Shown here: piece after piece, positions 1 to 12,882 of the stretch
How positions within the stretch are numbered: the stretch's first letter is position 1
How the letters are laid out: every line of letters starts with the position of its first letter
Assembly (NCBI GenBank): GCA_001466705.2
Contig: LATX02000188.1
Location: 124,001 to 188,000 of the forward strand
DNA length: 64,000 nucleotides
Direction: 5' to 3'
Origin: Moniliophthora roreri
Taxonomy: Eukaryota; Basidiomycota; Agaricomycetes; Agaricales; Marasmiaceae
Made by a program: the position numbers and the translations under genes
The notes under the pieces: generated by a model
What the model was told of the DNA's origin: nothing
Databases searched by the model: none
Seen by the model: the letters and a program-made list of their open reading frames with translations, nothing else

Positions 1-3000
1 ATATGCTGGCCTTTGGTAATAAGACTATACTTGTTATAATCCACCTGATTGGTCCACATTTAAGGTTGAGAGCCTCCTTGATGAGAAGTAATACCTCTTA
101 CTGCAGAGAACATTGAATAGGTGAAAAGAAAGGCAAACTGTACCCAGAAAAAAAGAGTACTTCTCATTGTCACCATAATGGTTATTAGGATTTGGAGAAC
201 AGTCATTAAAATTAAATGCAAATCTAAGTAGGTTTTTTATGTGTAGTGAACTTCCTCCAAAGTGTCAGTCTCATAACTGTTTTGTGTTTGAATATCTACA
301 GACCATATGCATGTTATCAGATTTTCCCCACAACATGTGAGTAAGAGGGCTGAACATTTAGGTGTGGCAAATAACTCATGTCATAGTGGTAGGTTTGGAG
401 GTTATGGCTAGGAACACAGAAGTATGAGAAGGCAGTCTATAGAAGACATTGAGCTGCTCATCAGGATATAGGTGCTAAAGTAGTTATTGGGACAGATGGT
501 ACCAAGTCTTGTGCAATGATTACACATGATTATCCATATTGCATATAGGACTTGCTCTTGACACCTCCTATAAAAACTGACCCTTGGGGGAATGCTAGCA
601 TCTCAAATAGTGTATCTTGAGCTTGCTACAGGGATAACATGAAGTAAAAGCACCACTGAAGAGAGAAATGAGCTGGGTAATTGAGTGTAAGCATGAACAA
701 AGCATACATTTTCAATCAATCTGCTGCTTGAAGCATGACAGACTGAAGAACTATAAGATTGATTGAGTATCATGTCTTTGGCATCATATTAACAAAAAGA
801 TACACCAATAGCTACAAGACTCAATCCACCCTACATCTCCCTCAAGTTCAAGTTTAGAATACAAACCACCTATGATGTAGCTGTGTGGCATGGAAATACT
901 GAAACAGGTGGTTGAGGCAGCAGTAATGAGAATTGGTGAATTATAGTGTTCAGATAATGGTGCCGCAACACAGGATGCTAATAGTAAAAGCCTCCTCTCC
1001 AACACTCATGTCTTCTACTCAACCAATCTGAAGCTGCCTCTATGCAAGAAAGATAAGGAGTTGCTGTGTGATACTCAAAAGCTGAGTGGGTGTTCGTTGA
1101 TAACAGTGATCTGGCCTTTTGGCCTATGTTGAGCTTGACTCAGGTAAAAGAAGTGTTGAATTTGGTTGAATTTAGGATTTGAAAATAGTGGTATAGAGAT
1201 CATGGTGGTTTGATGCTGGCTGTAATGGGAAGGGGGGTGAAGCTTGGTACTTAGCTGAGCATTTGCCTATTGTCAACTTGGATTGGCTACTTATTACAGA
1301 GTAGGAATGTGAGTAGTTGCTGGGCATGTTTTGATATAAATTGTGATGCAATGGAGATGGGAAAGGGAAAAATATATGGTATGCTTGATAGACTTATTTA
1401 AAAATGTCCTCTTTGAGGTGAATAAATGAAGGACACTCACTACAATGACTTATTATTAACTGACATTGAATCCTTCAGTCCAGTAATATTGATCACCTTC
1501 TAACCTCTTCACAGCAGGCCAGCTGACAGGTCAAAACACAGGAATAGTACCAGCCCACTGAGTATGAGAGAAGTATAATTGTTATAGAGACAGGTTGAAG
1601 TTTGCAGCTTGCAGTTGCATAAAAATCATAATGTGAACATGCATTAGCCACCATTCAAGACATCAACCATTAGTACAATTTTGTTAGTGTGCCTGCTATG
1701 TTTGTGTTCTCTGGTAATTGTTATGTTCATTCATCACACTTCTGAAGCATAGAAAATGTCCATGCACAAACAGTATAAAGACAACTGAGAGTAAAAGAAG
1801 ATGAGTTTGTACTCAATCCAAGACAAACCACAAGCTCACCATTGCACAAAGTCCAATAACATTTGGACACTACTGTGGACTCGGACTCAATCTGCATCTC
1901 TTGTGATCACCACAGCACAGAAATTGATTGCAATGGGATTGACCCATGTTTTAGCTATCTGATTGCTAGAGCTGATCAAAAGCCATATACAAGAGTAGGA
2001 TTGACCCAGCTTAAGTGATAGACAATGGGTGGTGGTCAGAAGAAGCAATCTGGGCACTGGTGGGACGCACTGGTGGGACTTGAGATATTTCAAAGTCTGA
2101 GCAAGAAAAGTGATAAGATAGATAATAGATTAGATTTTTCAGACTTTGAATATATTCACAACTGCAGCCTGCTCCTTCTGATTGCAATGCCTACTCATAT
2201 CCTCAGTTAAGAAATTCACATCTAGTAGTATTCCACATGTTGTATTGTCTAGGTCAATCCCACCAACTAAAAGCTAGGTCAGTCATATACATAAAATCTC
2301 AGATGGCATTATCACCAAAAGGAGACTCCACAGTTTCCTACTACACATTCAACTGCATCAGAGCTCCTTTTGGCTGTGCAATGGCAAGGGAGGTGTATGA
2401 AGTTGGTTAGTCATTGATTTTTGATTCCTAGCAGAAATGAAATTCATCATTAGTATCCCATTCAGAGACAATAGAGTATGCCAAATGGAGTTGGAGGCAG
2501 TGGGTAAGTAAGGGCACTTGAACTATTTTGTACTTGCTAATGGCTATTGTAGTAGTATTTTGTCAAGGCACATCACTGTGTTGCTTCTGCAAGACTAGCT
2601 CATTTTGCTATCTGCAGTGGTACAGCTATGATACAACAGAAAATATGTAGGTGATTGATATTACTGAAGCATTCAAAAATCAATCTAGATCTCAACTGGA
2701 AACCTGGGGAGTCTACAAGCTTGCTTCTATATCTCACACCACTTTTGGAAGGATATTGGATTTGGTGAATTGGGACAATTGTAGTCTCATCAGGAAGAAT
2801 ATACTTTGACAAGCAGCTTCAAATTCCATAGTACATATAAACATCAATCTTGCTAAGTTGTAATTGGCTACACTATTAGCTGTGTTGAACTAGATCTATG
2901 CTTGAAAAGATTGAACTGGCCATTTGACCCTGATGAATCAGAAGAGCAGAATGCAGAACTCTCTGCTGCTATTGCTGCTACTTCATTCACTTCCAACAAA

Positions 3001-4089
3001 AGTAATGGTAAAGTGACTTCCTCTAGGCATGTTATGCCCATACCTCTCAGCTGAGAATACTCGTACCAGGTATTGGGGTGGCTAACCCTGCATACATGTT
3101 CCTACCCTTGTGTTACTTCCATTCTCTGCATTTCTATACCTGTGGCACGTTCTCTTGCAGCATGTTCTGCAAAGTCCTCATGTAGGTACATGCACTAGCC
3201 TCATTGCCATAGCCTACTTAGTATATAAGATGCATGTATAGTACTGCAATACTCTAAGTAGAAGATTAACATTGTTCTATGCAATCTTCTGTCTGAACCA
3301 CTCCAAAACCACCATCTTCATCAGAAGCACAACTTGAGCTAGGCTCTCAGTGCAGCATATGGGTATCCATGCTTGGAATCTATTACAGCTGTGTGTTGCA
3401 TTCCTTATCCTGTCTTTCAATGGTCAGAAATACTCCTTACTTCCATACAGATCACCAAATATCTCCTTGTTTATTTTAGTTATATTTGTTGAGCTTATTC
3501 CTGGCTCCTCATTGCTTTGTCTTAGCTATCTGTCCTATCAGATATCTGTGTTATTGCATCCTCTGATCTTGGAGTGATCATCTTTTCACCATCTCCAAAG
3601 GCAGGGTAATCATATATTTGTTTTAGTCCTTTATCATCAATCTGGTTTAGATATTATCATGTCTTCTCCCTTGGTATATCATCAGTATCATCCTGAGCTT
3701 GCATAGGCTCTCTGAGAGTAAATGAAAGATATTTAAAAGTAAAATGTCCTCTTGGTATACTATATATACATTCAACTATTAGTGTGTCTCTTCAAAAACA
3801 ATACCATTTAGAGGTCCCTACAGGTTTTGAGATGCTTAATGCACAATATTTGGGTTCTATAAGTGACTTGGTACCCATGTGGGGCATAAGTGCGAATTAC
3901 TTATAGTTTCATGCTATCAAGTGTAAAACTCAGGTGAACTTTGAAGGAAGATTCCTTGTAGCTTCAATTCAGCATACTTGGTGTTGAGAGTATGTGCTTC
4001 AAAGATGTTGTAATATGGTGCAAAAAAAAGAACATGCTGCAGAAAGATGCTAATACACCAAATTTATAAACTTTACAATTTTCATACAT
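1..4089. other. AT-rich stretch without a supportable gene
   Basis: Only short ORFs (under 75 codons, many with non-ATG starts) occur on either strand, and none shows a motif I recognise. No LTR termini, MITE ends or tandem repeats were seen. The sequence resembles decayed intergenic or old repeat DNA. Parts just upstream of 4,090 might belong to the beta-galactosidase remnant that follows, but I could not find its catalytic domain. Confidence 0.5.
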
Positions 4090-4700
4090 ATGAACATTGG
4101 TTGGACATATTTAAATGGTTGGAATAATAATAAACATAGAAATAGAAGGACTGATATGAACCTGAGTAGTCAGTCAAAGCCTATATACAAAACCAATGTT
4201 GTAGCCAACTCAATGGAGATTCCCATCATCAAAATGCTTACCAACTCTTCTCTGGGGTTCACCACTTTGCTGAGGAATCCAGACACTAGTGCAGGATTTT
4301 GGATTGATATACATAATGACTTGACTTCAGCATGTGTTTACTTTTGTATGTACTAGTACTGAGAGCTAATATTTTGTGTACAGTGCCATATCAGAATTCA
4401 AGCTGGATGTCACCACTGCCTCTGGTGCATCTCTCCAGATACCTAATATTGCAAGAACCATCACTCTCAATGGCCAACAGTCCAAAGTTCTTATCACTGA
4501 CTATGCCTTTGGAAGCTTGTATGCTATACTCCACAGCTAAGATATTCTTCACTGGAGTTATCAATAGTAGAGATGTCCTCTTTCTGTACAGATACTCCAA
4601 CCAGGAAGACAAAGCAGTCTTGTCACTTACCAGCACCAACACTGCCAACACTACCTTGGAACTTATTACATACACTCCACAACATCCAAGCCTGTACTGT
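4090..4700 (+). pseudogene. remnant of a GH35 beta-galactosidase gene
   Basis: Three blocks on the plus strand, in different frames, resemble the domain that follows the catalytic barrel in fungal GH35 beta-galactosidases (secreted enzymes removing terminal beta-galactose). Block 1 (to about 4,345) contains LLRNPDTSAGFW. Block 2 (4,385-4,537) contains LQIPNIARTITLNGQQSKV followed by LITDYAFGS. Block 3 (from about 4,521) contains LYSTAKIFFTGV and RDVLFLY. Between blocks 1 and 2 an intron is possible (GTATGT near 4,347, ACAG ending near 4,384). Between blocks 2 and 3 a frameshift is needed. The catalytic domain and the C-terminus were not found, so this is a fragment and not a working gene. The family assignment rests on remembered motif patterns, not on an alignment. 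Confidence 0.6.
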
Positions 4701-4885
4701 TTGCATTCCAGTACCTCAATAAAGTATAGTTGGTTCATTTTTGGGCACTTGAGAAGTAAAAATAATTGGCACTTTCACTTTCACACTCAGACTTGATGAA
4801 TATCAGTCAAAGTAACCATTGTAACTTGCACCAAAGTGTATTGAAGCTCAAGCAGGTGGGAATAATTATAAAATGTACATGCCTG

Positions 4886-5935
4886 AAATGTTAGAGGTCA
4901 AATGGTAATATTTGACAAGCTAGAGAAAATGATAATGAGACTGAATTCAGCAAAACAACCAGCACAAAGTAACCAGCACAAAGACCAAGAAGTGAGATTC
5001 AGTATGGTGTAGAATGCATACAATAGAGTAAGAGAGTTTTATGTGTGATTCAGAGGATAATCCATGAAAGAGCATGCACAGAAGTGGGAAGTTTCAGGAC
5101 TATAGTTATCAAGGTCAAATGATTATTCACCTGGTATCTAGAGCAGGAAAACTGAGGATGAATGAATATAGGCTCATTCCAATAGTAATTCTTACACACC
5201 TGAGATTCAAGAAACATTAGAAGTTGAATTATAATTTGCCAAGGTGACTGAGGTAATAACATTGGGAGAGAATAATAATAAGACTGAGTCTATAAAAGCA
5301 GGCAATGATGCACATCTAAGATCCCAAGAAATGAAGTGCAGTATAATGTAGAGTGTGTATAATGAAGTAAGGGAGTTTTGCATATGGTTGCATGATCATC
5401 AAGAGGTACTTATGAATACATTCATGAAAGAGCATGTGCAGGACAAGGTCAAATGATAATGAGCCCATGTAAGTTAAAATGATAAATTGTACATGCCTAG
5501 TAACTAAAGAAGCATTGGAGGTCAAATGATAAATCAACACAGGGTGGGTGACTGAGTAGAAGCACTGGGAGAGAATAATAATGAGACCAAACTCACAAAA
5601 ACAGGCAATGATGCACACTTAAGATACCAATAAGTGAGGTTTGATGAAGTAAGAGGGTTTCATATGTAATTGTGTAGCTTTTGGGGGATGCTTTGGAAGG
5701 AATTCATAAGAGAACATGCACAAAGGTTTCAGGATTGTAGCAGTAGAGGTCAAATGATTATTTGCCTAGTAATCAGAACAAGGGTGCTGGCTGCAAATGA
5801 TAATGAGCCCATGTTATTCAAATGATGATTTGTATGTGCCTGGGATCTGAAGACACATTGGAGGTCAAATTGTAATTTGCCAAGGTGACCAGGATAAGAA
5901 CATCAAGAGAGAATGATAATTTGACTGTGTGAAAG
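4886..5935. repeat. degenerate tandem array, about 300-345 bp period, about 4 units
   Basis: A recurring block can be followed four times. The phrase gagaaaatgataatgagac or its variants occurs near 4,923, 5,268, 5,572 and 5,908. The phrase gaggtcaaatg/ttgtaa recurs near 4,889, 5,518 and 5,861, and a divergent version lies near 5,214. Between them, catgaaagagcatgcaca and gaagtaagggagttt also recur. The units differ by many substitutions and small indels, so the array is old. No open frame spans it. Confidence 0.6.
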
Positions 5936-6459
5936 GCAGGTATCCAGAAGGCAGAACTACAGAAGGACTAAAAAATAATAAGTCCAATTCAACCTAACTA
6001 TAAGGTGTATGCACCAGGAAACTGGAGAATCAACTAGTAAGAGCTTAAATAATAGTTCTGAAAGGCATTGAAGGCAGATATTTCAATGCAGAGTAACTCA
6101 GGACTGAGGTAGAACAATAATTAGCTTAAGCCCAGCAAGATAATAAAGGTATCCATCTGGGGAGCTAGCTCTACAGGAAGCAGGAGAATAATAATTGTGC
6201 AAGGTGCTGGAGAAGGATAATTTGATACAAGAAGCAGGAATCTGAGGAGGGAGCTGAGGAACAATCATAATTAGCTTGAGCCTGGCCACATGATAAACAT
6301 ACATACATATAAGTGAAGAACAGCAAGACTATAGAAACAGAATGATAATTTAGCAGCATGCTGTGGGTTAATAAATATGGTAAAGGAATGGGAAGATAGA
6401 AGGAGAATGATAATGCAGTGCAGGGGAATAATAAAGGTATCTAATCAGGCTATGTTATT
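5936..6459. other. non-coding stretch rich in ATAAT motifs, with a partial duplication
   Basis: This stretch is full of gataat and aataataat motifs. It has one imperfect local duplication (aacaataattagcttaagcc near 6,113 and a similar block near 6,262). It may be a more decayed continuation of the array to its left. No gene is supportable. Confidence 0.4.
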
Positions 6460-6666
6460 ATGGTACACTTTATAATGGGTTGGAGTTGCAAGGCTGGGGT
6501 GAATGTCATTATTCTTACATGGTCTGCTTGGCAGACCTCCAGTTCCTTCATTTATAGGCTGCATGGCCTGGTGTTGCTAATTTTCTCAATGAGAGATGAT
6601 TTTAGAAATGAAGTTGAGCACTGGCATATCATCTCTTTTTATTTCTTAAGGATGAACAAATGATAT

Positions 6667-7792
6667 GTGATGGTTCTATCAGATAGCATTGGAAATTTAA
6701 TAGTGAACTACAAAAACATCAGCATCTATCAGATACTATCAGACTGCATAACTGCATTTCTCACCAGAGTTCATTACACCTGTCCTCTTATGTTCATAAT
6801 TCAATGCAATGCTGAGCTTCACAATCAACACTTGCCTTTTGTCCAAGGCTTGATAGCTTTCTCAGACTTGTCTATCCAAGACCTGGAAGATGAGCTTAAT
6901 GTCAGTCAACATAACATTGAATCCTACTAGAAGTAATTTCTTTTTGCAGATAATTTTCCTATGTCTAGTTATTCTGAATTCTTATTTTACTATAGCATCT
7001 TATTGATCTTTGATGCTGAAATTCAAGAAGATATAGAGGATAAACATATTTTGGTGGAGAAACATTATAAAGTGCCTGGTCATGTAGACATTTTGGAGAA
7101 CAAAACAAGTGTGATTAATTGTATCAAATTGTCTGATTATTAGGACTTGTTCATTTCAGCCTGTCTTTGTTCCCTGGTCACTCAGGCCTATAGAGTTCTG
7201 AACTAGCTTTGTAATTTTGCCATTAGGCCTTACCAGTCCCATCCTATGTGACTTTTGACAGCCTATAGCTCTCTGCTTCTGAGTCTGTGGTGCTTGCTCT
7301 TCACAATATAGCTCTTTAAATTAGCTGTCAACCTTTTCTCAATAGTGTCAAGAGGGTTTGTAATAGGATGGAGAGCTTCATGTTACTTATGTTTTGTATT
7401 TCTGGCCATCTTCACAATAGAGACCCCATTGTTCAATTCCTGGAGTCTCAAATCAGCTCTAAGGAGTTGATTCCAACCCTGACATTACTTGTCAATAGTA
7501 CTCAGTACATGGCTATTATTTTCAGTCTCCTCAATACCTATCTTCTTAAATATCACTACTATATTTCCAACTCAGTTGGTCACCTTGCCCACCTTTTACT
7601 CTTCACTGACACTTGTGACACTCTGCTTCTTAATCTCTAGCCTATTATTCCACTTTCTCCAACTCTCTCAACTATAGAAACTGTGAAAACTAGTGATAGC
7701 AATGCCAGCCTGCCCCCTCTAGCCTACTCCAATGACGTTGTATTTCCTGTAACTACTCATAACTCCTTTGTGGACTTGACAGAGTTGGATTA
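6667..7792 (+). pseudogene. possible decayed plus-strand gene, unrecognised
   Basis: Several plus-strand frames follow one another: 6,667-6,930, 6,961-7,143 and 7,368-7,640. The last continues in the same frame after a TAG to 7,792. They read more protein-like than the surroundings, for example DIEDKHILVEKHYKVPG near 7,030 and a C-terminal NSFVDLTELD before the stop. The tail resembles the YIDLTGDA ending of another ORF in this window (stop near 57,655). I do not recognise the family. It may be a remnant of a repeated host or transposon-associated gene, or chance. Confidence 0.25.
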
Positions 7793-8039
7793 AACCCAGT
7801 AAGTCCCTTTCATTAAGTTCCTATCTATTTCTTACTGATATTCTTTGTTCTTTGTCCTTTTAGTTACCTTTAATTTGATATAAGTCTGCAATCAACCTGT
7901 ACTAGAGTTGACAGAGTTGGATTAAACCCAGTAAGTCCCTCTCATTAAGTTCCTATCTATTTCTTACTGATATTCTTTGTTCTTTGCCCTTTTAGTTACC
8001 TTTAATTTGATATAAGTCTGCAATCAACCTGTACTAGAG
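7776..8039. repeat. 132-bp direct tandem duplication
   Basis: Positions 7,776-7,907 and 7,908-8,039 are two head-to-tail copies of 132 bp differing at only a few sites. Each copy contains GTAAGT followed 65 nt later by CTTTTAG (first copy 7,799-7,863), which looks like a spliceosomal intron. The duplication therefore repeats an intron-like segment with its short exon flanks, just after the ELD stop of the putative gene upstream. Confidence 0.9.
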
Positions 8040-9215
8040 TATCCTGTGCTTCCATATACTCTACAATTTCTATAGAATTTTATTCAATTTATTTTGATTT
8101 TATTTCATCTTTTTTTGTAAATTGTACAAATGTGCTTGAAGTAGACTCTCAAGATTTTAAGTGCTGCCTGCCTTATATGGGAATTTTTCCAGGCACTTAC
8201 AGTTGTGAATGCTCATGCATCAGTGTTAGATAAGCCTCTTCTCTCTTTCTTTCTGACCACCACTATTATCTTCAAGTGAGACCTCAGAGCTGCCTATGAA
8301 TGGTGTGAACCATATGTTCAGAGCAGTGTTGGTCACCATTGCTCCTAACAGTGTGTAGGTGTCTTTACCTTGTTTCTGACCCACTTGATACTATTCTGAT
8401 GTTTATTTTTGCTGGTTCTTTGGGCTTTCAGATGTGTTAAGCTCATTTGTTCCCTATCTTATTGAGTACAAATATTTTCTCTTTTCCAGTTGTTCCTCAC
8501 ATTCATTTTCAACAGTCCCATCTCTGTTCCAACCTTCAACTCTGCTCCTACATGACTGGAGTTGTCTTTTTGCATAGCTGATGCTGTAATAAGACACTGC
8601 CTCACTGCACTGGACTCTTCCTTGACTCTTAATCTTTCCTTCAAAATTTGCTCTATCAATTTTCTTATTACATCTAAGGTGTTCAACACTTCAGTGTCAT
8701 ATATTGCTAGATTATGCCTGTTTTACCCACCTTGTGAAAGGCTCTACCCTCACAACTGCAATCACTGCAACTGTTATAGTGGCTGGTTGGCACTTTCTAG
8801 CATCTCTACCATCAGCTTACTTTCCTGCTGCTCATGCCAAATACCAGCATTCTCCAAAGGCTGCAATTCCTCCTGTCTGTTTGTGGTGAACATTAGGAGT
8901 ACTATTTTGGTTATCTAGGAATTCATATAGCTCAGCTGGATTAGTTTCAGACCTTCCACACTTTGTGAGCAGCAACTTGGTGAATTTGGCACTACACTTG
9001 TTCTATTAAGGATGCTGTCAGAAAGGTGTCCTTTTTGCACTGCTGTCATTCTACTATTTACCAACTGAAACTTCTACTGACACTTCCCACTCAGCCTGTA
9101 CTCAAGGGAATCTATAATATCCACTCTCACATTCATTGGTAGCATTGTTGCCTCATATTCCTTTTTCATGCTCTTCTGTGCAATCTCCTGTGCTTAGCAT
9201 TACCTATGAGGATGT
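8040..9215. other. no recognisable gene
   Basis: Short ORFs are present on both strands, the longest about 118 codons at 8,562-8,918 on the plus strand. It is Cys- and Ser-rich, reads as low-complexity chance coding and has no domain pattern. The minus frame at 8,459-8,689 is equally unrecognised. The stretch ends where the R1 repeat begins with TGATGTG. Confidence 0.4.
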
Positions 9216-9489
9216 TGATGTGCCTAATTTTGGCCTAGACACAAGATCATGCACTTTTCATGTCAAATATTAAAAACAGAGCCCAGAGTACATGTGATTT
9301 CCATGTGACTCAACAACTAGAGAGCTCTGATACAGCATCTCAGTTTTAAGCACCTAGTTCTAATAAGTCTAATAATTGACACTGTAACACAACTTAGATA
9401 AAGATAGTAGATTATACTAGCCCTCTACATTACAGTGAAGCATTGCTGTGAGAGTCCTTGGTCAATAAAATGGGCCAGAAACCACTAAT

Positions 9490-9946
9490 TGTTACGTTAC
9501 TCGTGCAGCAACGTCAACTCAACTACCTTAGCGAAGTGTAATCTCCGTTCAAGTAGTTATCACAAGTCCAAGTTTAAGTTTGTTCAGCGGTTGCTGAAGT
9601 TCAGAGGTCCTTTGATGTCGGCATTAACACAAGTATTGATAAACCAGGTCAAGCTGAAGACTTAGAGTCTTAGCTTGAGCGCTTAAATACGTTACAACCG
9701 AGCTAATACTAACTAAATACGTATTGCTGGTAGGCTCGGTGATTATCTAAGGTTTCCCGAAGCTATCGGAATATGAATAATAAAGTACAAGAGGATAGGT
9801 AAATGGGGACAGGGAAGGTGTACGAGTCCGATGACAAGAGAAGCATAGGTGTGAGAGGGAAATGGGAGCTAGGAAAGTGTATAGGTCCGATAGAAGAGGA
9901 AGCATGGGAAGTATTACAGAAAGAAGGAAAGAGAAAGTTCGTAACA
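9490..9946 (-). mobile_element. solo LTR, family E (457 bp), TSD CTAAT
   Basis: TGTTAC...GTAACA ends enclose 457 bp flanked by CTAAT at 9,485-9,489 and 9,947-9,951. The inverted R1 copy near 35.46 kb carries the uninterrupted site, which proves the insertion. The self-priming 12-mer (sense TCAGCTTGACCT, positions 9,646-9,657) lies 32 nt downstream of a TATTTAAG box. The LTR has an internal imperfect repeat of about 60-70 bp. No internal region remains, so this is a solo LTR left by LTR-LTR recombination. It is related to the solo LTR at 46,788-47,223. Confidence 0.92.
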
Positions 9947-10891
9947 CTAATTCTTAATATAAAGAAATAGATATCAGCAGGATCTACAGTCTAAGTGCAT
10001 TAGATTGTTTGCTTTGTAATCAAATTGTATGATAATGCATCAATAGACTTAATGTTTCATTACTACTATTAGAACTATAGTATACAGTTAGAACTTGTTT
10101 CTACATGAAGCTTTAAAGAGATTCTTAGGCAGATATAATGGACCATCCAGATGTCTGCAGGATGATTGATGGGCAACAAGCATGCAGGAAATTGATAATG
10201 ACCTATAAGGTTGTATGTGGGATAGAATGAAATTGAATACAAAGAATGTCTAGACCACAATATCCACCAATTCAATGGTAGAGAGTGGCTATGTGGGAGT
10301 AAACCAACAGAAAGGAAAGCATACCCACATATGAGGCCAGTCCAGAACCAGTGGCTACACAGAAGTAGCTACATGGGCAGATTAGTTCAACTCAACAATG
10401 CTCTGTGCAGAGTCCAAAACACATTAAATCAACCTTTTGGTCATCAAATATACCCAACATAGCTAATTGCTATGCAGAATCAGACTTTTATGCCCAAATG
10501 TGTACGATTTATACCCTAAACTAGATTACACTCATTTATCTTTCATTTTGTTATTTCCAATTATCATTCTGTATATAAAGAGCTGTACTTGTAGATGCAG
10601 GCTCAAGCACTGACTGGTACTTGCATGATATAGCCCCACACAGCATTGGTTTAGACCTCTGCAAAGCTTCTCAGATCAAATTGCCAGTCCATCACTTTTA
10701 GTTGAGCTGAGATTCATATATATCTTGTCTCACTGTATACATTCTTTTGTAACCAACTAATAAACCACTCATTAAAAACCTGTACTTTGTGACTCTTGAG
10801 TGCAACACTTGAGTTGTTCTAACTAGAGTCTTTAGGCTCTACAACCTTATATCAACCTAAGCTGGTTAGTTGGAATACAAAGGGTTCTGTC

Positions 10892-11250
10892 TGTTACGCG
10901 AGTCCTTTGCAATAGCACTAAGTTCAAGTTCAAGCTTGATTTGCGAGTTCTGAAGTCAATAGACTTGGACAGATGACTTAGGAACAGAAGATCAGGGGCG
11001 AAGAACAAGGTTTAACCAGGTCAAGCTGAAGAAGCTTGTCTACTGGTCAAGTGTTTATATACAAGACTTCTAACTAATGACTAAGTACTCAGAACTATAT
11101 TTAGCTACAATGAGTAATCAAAAGTGAGTCTTTACTAAGAAAGAATACAAGAGAAGGAATTGGTAAAGAAAAAGAACATTTGTTAAGCAGCATTTGAAGA
11201 AGTGGATAAAAAGTAATTTAGACACCCTATAAGTCCTCAGAGTTGTAACA
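10892..11250 (-). repeat. Gypsy-A 3' LTR
   Basis: The 359-bp LTR has TGTTAC...GTAACA ends. It differs from the partner LTR at 28,377-28,746 by one 11-bp deletion and a handful of substitutions, all transitions as far as I compared. The polypurine tract AGAGGGTAA (sense) abuts it on the internal side at about 11,251-11,259. Confidence 0.93.
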
Positions 11251-11955
11251 TTACCCTCTATTTACATTCAAAGTTCCAGCTTCAAATACCACTGCATCAT
11301 TGATGTATCTTACCGGTATGAACATTCTCTCTTCTCTGGTGCTGGTGGTGATAGTGAAAGGCTCTCTGTTGTCAGTGATGCAGACCATGGTGGTGATGGT
11401 TGACCCATCTTCAGAACCTTCTTCAATAGAAGTATGGTTTGTCAGTGATGTTGCTAAGGGTGGCAGAATCACCATAGTTGTCCTCAAATCCATCAAGAGA
11501 TTGATGGTGGCAGGCAGAGCTTGCAATAAAAATTCACTCACTCCTTCGAAGTCATGGGCAATGTTGAGAGAAATGGTGAGGGCTGTATGCATTGCAAACT
11601 GTACACTGGTAATTTCCACAATCCTGTGTATTGTGACCTGATCTGCTGCATTGATCACATTGAGGAAATCTGTCATGGATACCGGATTGGTTGGAGAAGA
11701 GGACCTTGGGCTTTCATGTTTGGTTGTTTCGGTGTCAGTGTTGCTTTCGTTTGGGGAGTTCAGGAGTGATTGGTTGGAGGGTCCAGGTGGAGGTGTCCTA
11801 GAGGTTCTCTGGGGGAGCCCAGTTTCAGATACTCCAAGTGGATTTGGAGTTGTTGTTTGGAGCAATAGAGTGAGGAATACAGAGGGGTGGAGTAGGGGTT
11901 CAGTCAAGTTGTTCTCTGGTGGTGATGGGGATGTCCTCGACATCTGGGCTAAATT

Positions 11956-12702
11956 CACTACGTACAAGGTGTTCTTTTAACATGGTTTTCTGATTGAGAA
12001 AACACTTAATCTTCTTGCAAAGAAGATTTTCAAAAAAGCATTTATAAATTCTAAATTTTAATTGTGTCCCCTCAACAAGAATATGTCTGGAGGATGCTAA
12101 ATTTTCAATAGCAAAAAATATAGAATTTTCAAATTCTGAGAATTAATAGACAATACAATATATTAGAATAATTTCCATGCTGAGAAAACATTAAATTTTC
12201 TCTGGTTGAAAATACTCAGAAAATACTGATAAGATAAGATAAAAATTCCATATTTTCTATTGTGGGAAAGTCAGAGAAAACACTAGGAAAACACTAGGAA
12301 AATGGTAGGAAAATCATGTGGAAATACTATATCTTACAGCAGTTTTCAGATAGTTTTCATATAATTTTCCTTTTGTATTTAACATGTTTTCCTTGATATA
12401 ATATTCAAAATTTTATATTTATTTTCTGAATGTTTTCTCACTATTTTATAAGGCAGAAAATCTAGTATATTTGTAATTAGAAAACTAAAGGATAATTTTA
12501 TAATTTCATTGTTATAAAATTATTAGAAAATACAGACTCTTCTGGAAATTAAAATACAGAATATGCTTGCTGTTTTCAATATGTGATGATAGCTTGAAAC
12601 TAATAGAGTTTTCTGAGTGTTGTCTAGAAGTAAATATATAGCAGTATTCTGAGTGTATTTCCTTTGTATTAATAGCATGAAAAGAACACCTCATATGTAG
12701 TG
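11956..12702 (+). mobile_element. MITE copy 1, CACTA-type, 747 bp
   Basis: Ends are CACTACGTACAAGGTGTTCT on the left and, read inward from the right, CACTACATATGAGGTGTTCT. The interior is AT-rich and non-coding, with many TTTTC/GAAAA motifs. The left flank is ATT. The right flank TTT does not match, whereas the right flank of MITE copy 2 does (ATT). Confidence 0.92.
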
Positions 12703-12881
12703 TTTTGAGAGTGCCAAATCCAAGCCAAATTAGAAGTGCCAGCAGCCTGGCCCTGCATATTCCTACAGTATGAGTGGTCCATTGTTCTTCATGTTCCTCT
12801 CACATTTACACTTATATAGTTTTGTTGAATTCTGTTATGATACTCTGATTTCATATGGTTGTTGTACCTCCTTATATTTGT
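12703..12881. other. unrecognised sequence between MITE 1 and an assembly gap
   Basis: These 179 bp are unlike anything else in the window and end at the N at 12,882. They may come from a different locus joined by scaffolding. Confidence 0.4.
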
Positions 12882-12882
12882 N
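12882..12882. other. assembly gap (single N)
   Basis: A single N joins unrelated sequence on the left to the middle of an R1 repeat on the right. The missing length is unknown. Confidence 0.9.

Noticed and set aside
4332..4796. 154-codon plus-strand ORF as a complete gene
   Set aside because: Only its middle matches the GH35 pattern. The upstream part of the same domain lies in another frame, so the ORF as a whole is not a real protein.
4886..5935. CRISPR-like array
   Set aside because: Units are about 300 bp and degenerate, without short constant repeats and unique spacers, and the DNA is eukaryotic.
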